A stretch of 64,000 bases of DNA from Brevibacterium sediminis (GTDB taxonomy: Bacteria; Actinomycetota; Actinomycetes; Actinomycetales; Brevibacteriaceae): NCBI RefSeq assembly GCF_013623905.1, contig NZ_JABKDD010000001.1, forward strand, positions 682,001 to 746,000, in the 5' to 3' direction. Positions 43,521 to 51,587 of the stretch are shown piece after piece; the stretch's first letter is position 1, and each line of letters opens with the position of its first letter. A program made the translations under genes and the position numbers. Under the pieces are notes generated by a model that was not told where the DNA came from, did not search any database, and was given only the letters and a program-made list of their open reading frames with translations.

Positions 43521-44194
43521 ATGAGACGCCTCAGGCCACCGCCTCCCAGATCCCCGTCCAACTGCTCGTCATGGACGTCGACTCGACATTCATCAACGAA
43601 GAGGTCATTGACCTCATCGCCGCCCATGCCGGGGTCGGAGACAAGGTCGCCGACATCACCGAACGCGCCATGGCCGGAGAGCTCGACTTCGCCGAATCCC
43701 TCGCCGAACGGGTCGCCCTGCTGAGCGGGCTGCCGGAGACCGTGCTCGATGAGGTGCGAGAGCAGATCACCCTCACCGAGGGAGCCGCCGACCTGGTCGC
43801 GGCAGTGCACTCCTCGGGCGGCCAGGTGGCTCTGGTGTCGGGCGGCTTCACCGCCATCATCGCTCCCGTCGCCGCACAGCTGGGCATCACCGACGTCTTC
43901 GCCAACGGACTCGACATCCATGACGGGCTGCTGACCGGGCGGACGAACGGCCGTGTCATCGACCCGAGCGCCAAGGCCGAGATCTTCGAGAATCTACTCG
44001 CTGCCGGCGGATACGATCGTGCCGCCTCGGTGGCGATCGGTGACGGCGCCAATGACATCGGCATGGTCGAAGCCGCCGGCCTCGGAGTCGCCTTCTGTGC
44101 GAAACCGGCGCTCGTCGCCGCAGCGGACGCGTCCGTGGAGACACGCGACCTGCGAGCCGTCATCGACCTGGTCGCTGCGCGTGCAGACGTGTGA
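43517..44194 (+). CDS. serB: Phosphoserine phosphatase SerB
   Basis: 225 residues. The last step of serine synthesis. HAD motif I is LLVMDVDSTFINEEVID (DxDST, about 19-23), motif II SSGGQVALVSGGF, motif III Lys in SAKAEIF, motif IV VAIGDGANDIGMVEAAGLGV. It lacks the N-terminal ACT domains found in mycobacterial SerB2. The start is GTG 43517, overlapping the upstream gene by four bases. Confidence 0.94.
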   Translation: MNETPQATASQIPVQLLVMDVDSTFINEEVIDLIAAHAGVGDKVADITERAMAGELDFAESLAERVALLSGLPETVLDEVREQITLTEGAADLVAAVHSSGGQVALVSGGFTAIIAPVAAQLGITDVFANGLDIHDGLLTGRTNGRVIDPSAKAEIFENLLAAGGYDRAASVAIGDGANDIGMVEAAGLGVAFCAKPALVAAADASVETRDLRAVIDLVAARADV

Positions 44195-44244
44195 GCGATC
44201 CCTCCCAGGGTGTGGCACCGGCGCCATTGACCATTGACTGACCG

Positions 44245-44293
44245 AAGACGCCTGTGGCGCTGACGAATGTTTCGTCAGCGCCACAGGCGTCTT
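44245..44293. terminator. Bidirectional terminator between serB and SixA-like gene
   Basis: Perfect 23-bp stem (44245-44267 with 44271-44293) and a three-base loop TGT; each arm ends in a short A or T run. The centre reads CTGACGAATGTTTCGTCAG. The genes on both sides converge. Confidence 0.88.
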
Positions 44294-44324
44294 GTCGACA
44301 GATCGCGTCGGTCAGACGGTGCGT

Positions 44325-44831
44325 TCAGACTCCGTGGAAGACCCGGATCTGCGGGGCCGGGTAGTGTCCCGGCTCCACGTCCCAGCTCTCGAGGTCGAAG
44401 ACCGCGATCGACGAGGGACGGAAGGTATCGGGAACCCCGCCTTCCGGATTGAGGTGGCCGACCACCTCGGCGACGGTCGGCTGATGGCCCACGACATACG
44501 CGCACTGCGCATCCGCGGGAATCGAGTTGATCGCATCCAACCAGTCGTCGACGGACCCGGAATACAGCGAGGGATCCTCGCGCAGGGTCAGGTCGCCCGG
44601 TTCGTCGAGAGTTCCTCCATGAGCGCGGTTGACGGCTTCGACGACAGCCTGTCCGGTCTGCACGGTGCGCCTGGCCGCCGAGGCGATGGCCACATCGGGT
44701 GACCAGCGCTCGGCGATCTCGGCTCCGGCCTCGACCGCTTGAGCCAGACCCTTCGCATCCAGGGACCGTTCGAAGTCGGTCGGACCGTGCGCTTCCGCCT
44801 TGGCGTGGCGGGCGAGGATGAGCACAGGCAT
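44325..44831 (-). CDS. SixA-like phosphohistidine phosphatase
   Basis: 168 residues. LILARHAKAEAHG gives the RHxK motif with the nucleophilic His near residue 9; SAARRTVQTGQAV and CAYVVGHQPTVAEVVGHL supply the second His. Homologues dephosphorylate phosphohistidine or small molecules. ATG 44831 lies nine bases from the fabI stop (44840); a longer frame reads fabI out of frame. Third gene after fabG and fabI. Confidence 0.87.
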   Translation of the reverse strand: MPVLILARHAKAEAHGPTDFERSLDAKGLAQAVEAGAEIAERWSPDVAIASAARRTVQTGQAVVEAVNRAHGGTLDEPGDLTLREDPSLYSGSVDDWLDAINSIPADAQCAYVVGHQPTVAEVVGHLNPEGGVPDTFRPSSIAVFDLESWDVEPGHYPAPQIRVFHGV

Positions 44832-44839
44832 GAGTGGTC

Positions 44840-45598
44840 TCAGGCGCCGGTGGAGTGGAATCCGCCGTCGACGTGGATCATCTCGCCGGTAGTGGCGGGG
44901 AACCAGTCGGAGAGCAGGGCGACGATGGCCTTGCCGGCAGGAGTGGTGTCCTTCTGGTCCCAGCCCAGGGGTGCGCGGTCGCCCCACATGTCTTCGAGCG
45001 TTCCGAAGCCGGGGATCGAGGTTGCGGCGGTGGTCTTCAGCGGTCCGGCCGAGACGAGGTTGACGCGCACGCCGTCTTCACCGACGTACTTGGCGAGGTA
45101 GCGGGCGGTCGATTCGAAGGCGGCCTTGGCCACACCCATCCAGTCGTAGACCGGCCAGGAGATGGTCGCGTCGAAGGTCAGTCCGACGATTCCGGCGCCC
45201 TTGTTGAGCACGGGCTTCGCGGCCACGGCGATGGCCTTGAGCGAGTATGCGGAGACGTGGATGGCCGCGGACACGGAGTCCCAAGGCGTGTCGAGGAAGA
45301 CTCCGCCGAGGGCGTCCTTCGGAGCGAAGGCGATGGCGTGGACGATTCCGTCGATGTTGCCGCCGAGGCGCTCGGGCAGGGCCGCGAGGTCCTCTTCGTT
45401 CGTGGCGTCGAGTTCGATGACCTGCGGGGTCTCGGGCAGGCGTTCGGCGATCACCTGAGTGATCTTCATCTGGCGACCGAAGCTCGAGAGAATGACCTCG
45501 GCTCCCTGCTCCTGTGCGATGCGAGCAGCGGCGAAGGCGATCGACGCCTCGGTGAGCACGCCGGTGACGAGAATGCGCTTTCCGTCAAGAATTCCCAT
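44840..45598 (-). CDS. fabI: Enoyl-ACP reductase (FabI/InhA)
   Basis: 252 residues. SDR fold with the InhA-type glycine region KRILVTGVLTEASIAFAAAR and active site YDWMGVAKAAFESTARYLAK (Tyr-x6-Lys). HAIAFAPKDALGG is the cofactor/substrate loop. Reduces enoyl-ACP with NADH in fatty-acid elongation; the neighbours match the mabA-inhA pair of mycobacteria. ATG 45598 has AAAGGA nine bases before it. The gap to fabG upstream is 148 bases and holds no gene. Confidence 0.93.
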   Translation of the reverse strand: MGILDGKRILVTGVLTEASIAFAAARIAQEQGAEVILSSFGRQMKITQVIAERLPETPQVIELDATNEEDLAALPERLGGNIDGIVHAIAFAPKDALGGVFLDTPWDSVSAAIHVSAYSLKAIAVAAKPVLNKGAGIVGLTFDATISWPVYDWMGVAKAAFESTARYLAKYVGEDGVRVNLVSAGPLKTTAATSIPGFGTLEDMWGDRAPLGWDQKDTTPAGKAIVALLSDWFPATTGEMIHVDGGFHSTGA

Positions 45599-45746
45599 GG
45601 TGGTCCTTTCGAAAGGAAGGTGGTTTGCGTGTGCATGACGCCGCTTCGGGCGGTGTCTCTGTATCGAAGTCTACGGGCTGCGGCCCGGCGGGGCCGCATC
45701 GTCTGCGGACGAGGATCCGGTTGTGACCGGCCCAGCGCCGTCTGAG

Positions 45747-46457
45747 TCAGTGGCCCATGCCCAGTCCGCCGTCGACGGGGATGACGGCACCGGAGATGTA
45801 AGCGGCTTCATCGGAGGCCATCCAACGGACGACCTTGGCGACCTCACCGGGTTCGGCGAATCGCTTCGCCGGGATGGTGGCGAGGTACTCTGATCGCTGC
45901 TTCTCGCTGAGCTCATCGGTCATATCCGTGCGGATGAAGCCCGGGGCGACGACATTGGCGGTGATTCCGCGGGAGCCGACCTCACGGGTGATGGATCGGG
46001 CGAAGCCGACGAGACCGGCCTTCGAGGCGGAGTAGTTCGCCTGACCGGGCACCCCGTAGAGACCCGACACCGAGGAGATGAGGACGATGCGGCCCTTCTT
46101 CGCGCGGATCATCCCGGTGATTCCGCGCTTGACGGTGCGGAAGGCACCGGTGAGGTTCGTATTGATGACGGATTCGAATTCGTCATCGTTCATCCGCATG
46201 AGCAGATTGTCGGCGGTGATTCCGGCATTGGCCACGACGACCTCGACGGGACCGAGCTTCTCCTCGATCTCGGTGAACGCCCGATCGATCGATTCGCTGT
46301 CGGTGACATCGGCGGCCACGGCCAGCGCTCCCTCCGGGGCCTGACCGTTGCGGGAGGTGACTGCCACCTTGTCCCCCTGGGCGAGGAATTCCTCGGCGAT
46401 GGTGCGACCGATTCCGCGGTTGCCGCCGGTGACGAGGACTGTGCGTGGTTTTGACAC
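45747..46457 (-). CDS. fabG: 3-oxoacyl-ACP reductase FabG
   Basis: 236 residues. RTVLVTGGNRGIGRTIAEEF (TGxxxGIG), NAGITADNLLMRM, Ser in IVLISSVSGLYG and YSASKAG (Tyr and Lys), ending SGAVIPVDGGLGMGH. I chose GTG 46457 because AGGAG lies six bases before it and the protein then begins SKPRTVLVTGG; the longer frame adds 34 residues without family support. Upstream of fabI, as fabG1/mabA is upstream of inhA in mycobacteria. Confidence 0.92.
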   Translation of the reverse strand: MSKPRTVLVTGGNRGIGRTIAEEFLAQGDKVAVTSRNGQAPEGALAVAADVTDSESIDRAFTEIEEKLGPVEVVVANAGITADNLLMRMNDDEFESVINTNLTGAFRTVKRGITGMIRAKKGRIVLISSVSGLYGVPGQANYSASKAGLVGFARSITREVGSRGITANVVAPGFIRTDMTDELSEKQRSEYLATIPAKRFAEPGEVAKVVRWMASDEAAYISGAVIPVDGGLGMGH

Positions 46458-46557
46458 GTTGGTCTCCTGTTGATCGACTGTGTTCTTCAAATCTATCGTG
46501 GACAAACCTATCCTGTCCTTTGGCCGATGGATATGACTCTCACAAAGGACGAGTATC

Positions 46558-47091
46558 ATGTTTGGCAGTCATCGATCGAAGAAGGATATGGTCAGGCACG
46601 CTCAGCAGATCACAACGGCAGACACCGCCCTTGATGACGATATGCGGTCTCGGATCATCAAGTATTCGATCACCATGGGCATCAGGACGGTCTGCTTCGT
46701 GGCCGCCTATTTCGCTTTCGTCGCAGATATGCACATCCTCATGTGGATCTGCGTGGCAGGGGCGGTCGTCCTCCCCTACCCTGCGGTGATCTTCGCCAAT
46801 GCGGGCCGTGAACGCACCCGAGATGATCGTTCCGCCCTGCTCGAACAGGCCCCGCTGACAGAGCTGCCGCCGGCGCGCGGTGAGACGATCTCCGGCGACA
46901 CCCTCGGAGGGGATACGGGCGACGACGCAGATCCCCGAGGTGGCACAGATCCCCGAGACGGCGCCCCTGACGAGTCCGATCCAGGCGCGGATCACCGGCA
47001 CGAAACGATCCGGGGCGAGACGGTCCCGGGCGAAACCGTCCAAGGTGAGACCGTCGACGACAACGACGAGGACAGGAGGGACCAGGCTTGA
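46558..47091 (+). CDS. DUF3099 family membrane protein
   Basis: 177 residues. Two hydrophobic segments (about 40-56 and 60-78) in the DUF3099 pattern RSRIIKYSITMGIRTVCFVA and HILMWICVAGAVVLPYPAV, followed by a long acidic low-complexity tail with repeated GETV units (RGETVPGETVQGETV). Function unknown. AAAGGACGAG precedes ATG 46558. It is divergent from fabG and leads a tight plus-strand trio with a 70-residue protein and SURF1. Confidence 0.82.
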   Translation: MFGSHRSKKDMVRHAQQITTADTALDDDMRSRIIKYSITMGIRTVCFVAAYFAFVADMHILMWICVAGAVVLPYPAVIFANAGRERTRDDRSALLEQAPLTELPPARGETISGDTLGGDTGDDADPRGGTDPRDGAPDESDPGADHRHETIRGETVPGETVQGETVDDNDEDRRDQA

Positions 47092-47300
47092 GCGAGCAGC
47101 TGCAGTGTTCCGCGAAGGAATGCCGGGCGTTCGCGACCCGCGCCCTGCTGTGGAACAATCCCCGCGTCCACACTCCCGAGCGGAAGAAGACGTGGTTGGC
47201 CTGTGATGAGCACCTCGACTATCTGCGTGACTTCCTGACTCTGCGCGACTTCTTCATCACCGACGTCTCCGTCGACGATATTCCGGAGGACGCAGGTTGA
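47088..47300 (+). CDS. Small conserved Cys-containing protein, unknown function
   Basis: 70 residues with Cys in LQCSAKECRAFAT and later WLACDEHLDYL, so a possible zinc site (C-x4-C...C-x2-H). ALLWNNPRVHTPERKKTW is a conserved-looking core; similar short proteins occur in other Micrococcales, sometimes labelled acetone carboxylase without evidence. It starts at TTG 47088 with AGGAGGG eight to nine bases before it, overlapping the DUF3099 stop as TTGA. Confidence 0.72.
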   Translation: MSEQLQCSAKECRAFATRALLWNNPRVHTPERKKTWLACDEHLDYLRDFLTLRDFFITDVSVDDIPEDAG

Positions 47301-48199
47301 GCCGCTATTCCTTCCTCTTCTCCGCACGCTGGCTCAAATACATCGCCATGGCGATCATCGTCATCATCGCCTGCGTGTTCCTCGCCCTGTGGCAGAAGGA
47401 CCGCCGCGATCAGCGGGAGCAGGAGATCGCGACGATCACCGCGAACTACTCCGCCGACCCCGTCGACATCACCTCGGTGCTCTCGACACCGAATTCGACG
47501 CTGGAGACCACCGATGAGTGGACCCAGGTGGAGCTGACCGGATCGTTCTCCGACGAGGACACCGTCCTCGCACGCAACCGGACGGTGGAAGACAAACCCG
47601 GCTTCTATGTGGTGACTCCGTTCGAGATCACCGGCGGATCGACGATCGCCGTCGTCCGCGGCTTCACCGCCGAACAGGATTCCGTGCCGCCCGCTCCTCG
47701 GGGTGAGCAGACCGTCATCGCTCATCTGCGTCCCGCTCAGGACGGATCCGAGGATGAGAATCCGAAGGGCCTCATCAAAGCCATCGATCCCGCGCGCATT
47801 CCGGGAATGGACGATGCCTATGCGCATGTCTACGTCGAGGCCTCACCGGCGGAGACAGGCGGTGCCCCGGAAGAGGGGCTGACCCCGCTGCCGATGCCCG
47901 AGCTCGATCCGGGCAACCACCTGTCCTATATGCTCCAGTGGTTCGCCTTCGGAATCATGATCATCATCGCCGTGGTCATCTCGGCCCGACGTGAGCGCAA
48001 GGCAGCCGCCGAGGCGGTCGAGCACGGCGCTGTCGAGAACGAAATGGTCGTCATCGACAAGGCCGCCCTCGACGCGGGCGCGAAGATCAGCCAGCCCGGC
48101 AGCCGCTATGGCCGCAACCGCTGGGCCTCGCCCACCGTGCGCGGGCAGGCCGAAGCCGAGGAGGATGCCCTGTTCGAGGAGCGCTTCCGCTCAAAGTGA
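47297..48199 (+). CDS. SURF1 family cytochrome oxidase assembly protein
   Basis: 300 residues. SURF1 helps insert haem a into cytochrome aa3 oxidase. Membrane segment 1 is at about 13-33 (WLKYIAMAIIVIIACVFLAL), followed by an outer soluble domain (WTQVELTGSFSDEDTV, GFYVVTPFEITGG, VVRGF), and segment 2 is at about 212-234 (LQWFAFGIMIIIAVVI), with a charged cytoplasmic tail. It starts at TTG 47297, overlapping the upstream stop as TTGA. ctaA and ctaB are found 11-13 kb away. Confidence 0.9.
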   Translation: MSRYSFLFSARWLKYIAMAIIVIIACVFLALWQKDRRDQREQEIATITANYSADPVDITSVLSTPNSTLETTDEWTQVELTGSFSDEDTVLARNRTVEDKPGFYVVTPFEITGGSTIAVVRGFTAEQDSVPPAPRGEQTVIAHLRPAQDGSEDENPKGLIKAIDPARIPGMDDAYAHVYVEASPAETGGAPEEGLTPLPMPELDPGNHLSYMLQWFAFGIMIIIAVVISARRERKAAAEAVEHGAVENEMVVIDKAALDAGAKISQPGSRYGRNRWASPTVRGQAEAEEDALFEERFRSK

Positions 48200-48250
48200 G
48201 CCGATCAGCCGAGTGAGGCCGACCGGCTCAACCGAGTGTGATGTGCCCGC

Positions 48251-49849
48251 TCAGGCGAGCGTGACGAGATCGAGGTACGTGTCGTTCCACAGGTCCTCGT
48301 CGCCGTCGGGCAGCAGCAGCACGCGGTCGGGGTCGAGCGCGGACACCGCACCCTCATCGTGGGTGACGAGCACGATCGCACCTTCGTAGCGGCGGATCGC
48401 CGAGAGGATCTCCTCGCGGGACGCCGGATCGAGGTTGTTCGTCGGCTCGTCGAGCAGCAGCACGTTCGCGCTCGAGACCACAAGGGTGGCCAGCGCCAGA
48501 CGTGTCTTCTCGCCGCCGGAGAGGACCCCGGCAGGTTTGTGCACATCGTCACCGCTGAAGAGGAACGAACCGAGCACATTGCGCACCGCGGTGTCGTCGA
48601 GGTGCGGGGAGTTCCGCGACATGTTCTCCAGCACTGTGCGTTCGAGGTCGAGGGTCTCATGCTCCTGCGCGTAGTAGCCGAGCTTGAGGCCGTGTCCGGG
48701 CACGACTTCTCCGGAGTCGGGTTCGTCGAGTCCGGCGAGCAGTCGCAGCAGCGTCGTCTTTCCGGCGCCGTTGTAGCCGAGTACGACGACTCGTGTGCCC
48801 TTGTCGATAGCGAGGTCGACACCGGTGAACACCTCGGTCGAACCGAAGCTGCGAGAGAGTCCTTCGGCCGTCAGCGGCACACGTCCGCAGTCGGCCGGGG
48901 CCGGGAAGCGCAGATTCGCGACCTTCTCCGTGGCGCGTTCGTCCTCGAGACCGGCGAGCAGTCGGTCGGCACGCTTGGCCATCTGCTGGGCGGCGACGGT
49001 CTTCGTCGCCTTCGCCATCATCTTGTTCGCCTGAGCGTTGAGCGCCGCGGCCTTCTTCTCGGCATTGGCACGTTCGCGGCGGCGGCGCCGCTCATCGTCC
49101 TCACGCTGTTTGAGGTAGAGCCGGTAGCCCATCGAATAGATGTCGATGGTCTGACGGGTGGCGTCGAGGAAGAAGACCTTGTTGACCACTTCATCGATGA
49201 GATCGAGGTCGTGGCTGATGATGATCAGACCACCGGAGTAGGCCTTGAGGTGGTCGCGCAGCCACAGCACGGATTCGGCGTCGAGGTGGTTCGTCGGCTC
49301 GTCGAGGATCATCGTATCCGGGGCCGAGAATAGGATCCGGGCGAGTTCCACACGGCGACGCTGACCGCCGGAGAGCGTCCCGATCTCCTGGCTGATCAGG
49401 GCCTCGTCGAGGCCGAGGTTCGCGGCGATCGCGAAGGCTTCGGATTCGGCGGCATAACCACCGGCCGCGATGAACTCCGCTTCGATGCGCGGGTAGCGGT
49501 CGATGGCCTTCGTCGCCACCTTCTCGTCCGGTGAGGCCATCTGCCGTTCGGCCTTGCGCAGACGCTTGACGAGGACGTCAAGATCACGCACCGAGAGGAT
49601 GCGTTCCATTCCGGTGGCGGTGAGGTCACCGCTGCGCGGATCCTGCGGCAGATAGCCGACGGTGCCGGAGATCGACACGGAACCGGATTGCGCCGGGTGT
49701 CCGCCCATGATCACCTTGGTCAGGGTCGTCTTGCCGGCGCCGTTGCGGCCGACGAGACCGACTCGGTCGCCCTTGTCGACGCGGAAGGACACCTCGGACA
49801 TGAGGGTGCGGGCGCCGACGGCGACTTCGAGGCCGGAGGCCTGAATCAT
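48251..49849 (-). CDS. ABC-F family ATPase
   Basis: 532 residues, two ABC domains without membrane segments. Walker A sites GRNGAGKTT (about 36) and GYNGAGKTT (about 360); signatures LSGGQRRRVELARIL and LSGGEKTRLALATLV; Walker B MILDEPTNHLD and LLLDEPTNNLD. The charged inter-domain linker (about 245-315, REDDERRRRRERANAEKK) is the ribosome-facing arm typical of ABC-F translation factors. Whether it is housekeeping (EttA/Uup-like) or antibiotic-protective is not decidable. ATG 49849 overlaps the rnhA stop as ATGA. Confidence 0.93.
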   Translation of the reverse strand: MIQASGLEVAVGARTLMSEVSFRVDKGDRVGLVGRNGAGKTTLTKVIMGGHPAQSGSVSISGTVGYLPQDPRSGDLTATGMERILSVRDLDVLVKRLRKAERQMASPDEKVATKAIDRYPRIEAEFIAAGGYAAESEAFAIAANLGLDEALISQEIGTLSGGQRRRVELARILFSAPDTMILDEPTNHLDAESVLWLRDHLKAYSGGLIIISHDLDLIDEVVNKVFFLDATRQTIDIYSMGYRLYLKQREDDERRRRRERANAEKKAAALNAQANKMMAKATKTVAAQQMAKRADRLLAGLEDERATEKVANLRFPAPADCGRVPLTAEGLSRSFGSTEVFTGVDLAIDKGTRVVVLGYNGAGKTTLLRLLAGLDEPDSGEVVPGHGLKLGYYAQEHETLDLERTVLENMSRNSPHLDDTAVRNVLGSFLFSGDDVHKPAGVLSGGEKTRLALATLVVSSANVLLLDEPTNNLDPASREEILSAIRRYEGAIVLVTHDEGAVSALDPDRVLLLPDGDEDLWNDTYLDLVTLA

Positions 49850-50547
49850 TCTGTCTCCAAACTGCGGCCGATGAGTTCGGCCAGAAATTCTTGGGGGTGG
49901 ATGCCGCGGGCCTGTGCCCGGGCGACGAGTTCATCTGCGACTGAGGACGGCACACGACAGGACACGACAGTGGTGTCCGGCCCGGCCGCTGCGGTCACGG
50001 GCTCGACGGAAACATCGTCCTGAGCAACAGGTTCCGTCGGGTCGTCTGCCGGATCATCGTCGGCCGTCGCGGTCGACGTCCCCGCGGGGACGTATCCTGG
50101 GCCTTCCGGCACGGACGTGCCCTTTTGGAAGGCGGTGGCAGCCGCACGTGCGCGATCATCGGCGGCCTCATTGAGTTCGTGGTTGTTGTGTCCTTTGACC
50201 CACTCGAACTCGACAGTCCGCCCGCTCAGTGCCTCATCGAGAGACGCTAAGAGGTCCTTGTTGAGGACTTCTTTTCCATCGGCCTTCTTCCACCCTTTGC
50301 GTTTCCACCCCGGCATCCATTTGGTCAGGGCGTTGATGACGTACTGCGAATCACAGTATATCTTCAGCTCGTCGTCGCTGTCCGCGGTCGACCGGAGCAG
50401 GTCGAGGACGGCCATGAGCTCACCGCGGTTGTTCGTCGCGTTCTTCCACCCGCCGGCATGCCAGGAGGTGTCGTCGATGTACCAGGCCCACCCGGCGGGT
50501 CCGGGGTTGCCGAGCGCGGATCCGTCGGCGGCAGCGATGATCGTCAA
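49846..50547 (-). CDS. rnhA: Ribonuclease HI with C-terminal extension
   Basis: 233 residues. RNase H core (about 1-140): Asp in AADGSALGNPG, Glu in NNRGELMAVL, Asp in IYCDSQYVINAL, and WVKGHNNHELNEAADDRAR (His and Asp), all four metal residues present. A linker with one GTCCCCGCGGGGAC palindrome (VPAGT) leads to a C-terminal segment TTVVSCRVPSSVADELVARA that looks like a ribbon-helix-helix unit. I chose TTG 50547 because AAGGAG lies five to six bases upstream and the protein then begins TIIAAADGSAL; earlier starts add unlikely residues. Confidence 0.9.
   Translation of the reverse strand: MTIIAAADGSALGNPGPAGWAWYIDDTSWHAGGWKNATNNRGELMAVLDLLRSTADSDDELKIYCDSQYVINALTKWMPGWKRKGWKKADGKEVLNKDLLASLDEALSGRTVEFEWVKGHNNHELNEAADDRARAAATAFQKGTSVPEGPGYVPAGTSTATADDDPADDPTEPVAQDDVSVEPVTAAAGPDTTVVSCRVPSSVADELVARAQARGIHPQEFLAELIGRSLETE
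50076..50093. repeat. Palindromic element copy 5, inside rnhA
   Basis: ACGTCCCCGCGGGGACGT, a perfect 18-base palindrome in the linker between the RNase H domain and the C-terminal extension; reads VPAGT in frame. Confidence 0.75.
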
Positions 50548-50660
50548 TGGTTCTCCTTGGAAAGTCGGATTCCATTCTTTCACGCCGCTCTCGGGTTCTC
50601 GGTCCGTGGGGCGGTGATCTCCGCGACCCTGCCCGGACACGAGTGCCGGATCGGACGACG

Positions 50661-50707
50661 ATCGCCGAGGCGGGGCTGACCTTCTCAGGTCGCCCCGCCT
50701 CGGCGAT
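50661..50707. terminator. Hairpin between sufT and rnhA
   Basis: ATCGCCGAGGCGGGGC (50661-50676) pairs with GCCCCGCCTCGGCGAT (50692-50707), with GACC/GGTC extending the stem after a bulged T. It lies downstream of the SUF operon on the minus strand and probably ends it. No U-tract is seen. Confidence 0.65.
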
Positions 50708-50714
50708 GGTGTTC

Positions 50715-50740
50715 GTCTGCGTCCCCGCGGGGACGCAGAC
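50715..50740. repeat. Palindromic element copy 6, intergenic
   Basis: A perfect 26-base palindrome (core GCGTCCCCGCGGGGACGC, flanks GTCT and AGAC) between the sufT stop and the hairpin just downstream. Same core as the other five sites. Confidence 0.8.
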
Positions 50741-50763
50741 AACCGAACGTCGTCGGTGTCGGA

Positions 50764-51099
50764 TCAGATGTTGAAGCCGAGGGCACGCATCTGTTCGCGG
50801 CCGTCCTCGGTGATCTTCTCCGGGCCCCATGGCGGCATCCAGACCCAGTTGATCCGGTAGGCCGGCACGATTCCCTCGAGCGACTGTGCGGTCTGGTCCT
50901 CGATGACGTCGGTCAGCGGGCAGGCTGCCGAGGTCAGGGTCATCTCGATCACGGCGGTGCCGTCGTCTTCGACCGAGAGTCCGTACACGAGGCCGAGATC
51001 GACGATGTTGACACCGAGCTCGGGATCGACGACGTCCATCATCGCCTCGCGCACTTCGTCGACGCTGGCATTCTGCGGTGCGTCAATGACTTCAGGCAT
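50764..51099 (-). CDS. sufT: SufT/DUF59 iron-sulphur cluster maturation factor
   Basis: 111 residues. MIP18-type fold: VREAMMDVVDPELGVNIVDL, GLVYGLSVED, EMTLTSAACPLTDVIEDQ with the conserved reactive Cys, and a C-terminal NWVWMPPWGPEKITEDGREQ. It helps pass clusters to target proteins. ATG 51099 with GAGGAG upstream overlaps the sufU stop by eight bases. Last gene of the SUF operon. Confidence 0.92.
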   Translation of the reverse strand: MPEVIDAPQNASVDEVREAMMDVVDPELGVNIVDLGLVYGLSVEDDGTAVIEMTLTSAACPLTDVIEDQTAQSLEGIVPAYRINWVWMPPWGPEKITEDGREQMRALGFNI

Positions 51100-51571
51100 T
51101 GTGTTTCTCCTCACGAGCTGCTTGTGCTTGGTTGAGTGCGTCCTTGAACGCCATCCATGCCAGGAGAGCGCATTTGATCCTGGCCGGGAATTTCGACACT
51201 CCGGTGAACGCCGCGGCGTCACCGAGAATCGACTCATCCGCCTCCATTGTCCCACGTGAATGCATGAGTTCGTGGAACGCGCCTTCGATCTCGAGCATCT
51301 GCGCGACGGAGGATTCGGCGGCCAGCTCCGACAGCACCGAGGCCGAGGCCATCGAGATCGAACAGCCGTCGCCGGTCCACCTCACCGCGATCGTGCCGTC
51401 CTCACGCAGTTCGGTCTCGAGCTCGATCTCATCGCCGCACGTCGGGTTCACCTGATGCGAATATCCGTGCGGTGACCCTGCGGCATCACGGAGCAGTTCG
51501 GTGTTGCCGACGCGTGCCCGCGACTGGTCGAGGATCACCTGTTGGTAGAGCTGCTGCATCTGTGTGCTCAT
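51092..51571 (-). CDS. sufU: SufU iron-sulphur assembly protein
   Basis: 159 residues. Zinc-dependent sulphur acceptor of SufS in Gram-positive bacteria. The three Cys ligands are in VNPTCGDEIELETE, WTGDGCSISMASASV and RIKCALLAWMAF, with Asp of GDE. ATG 51571 is preceded by GAGGGGAG. Its end overlaps sufT; it begins 16 bases after the sufS stop. Confidence 0.94.
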   Translation of the reverse strand: MSTQMQQLYQQVILDQSRARVGNTELLRDAAGSPHGYSHQVNPTCGDEIELETELREDGTIAVRWTGDGCSISMASASVLSELAAESSVAQMLEIEGAFHELMHSRGTMEADESILGDAAAFTGVSKFPARIKCALLAWMAFKDALNQAQAAREEKHNA

Positions 51572-51587
51572 CGGTTCGCTCCCCTCC

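Noticed and set aside
32444-50740. GTCCCCGCGGGGAC sites as ordinary terminators
   Set aside because: Four lie inside coding sequence, none has a U-tract, and they have no loop.
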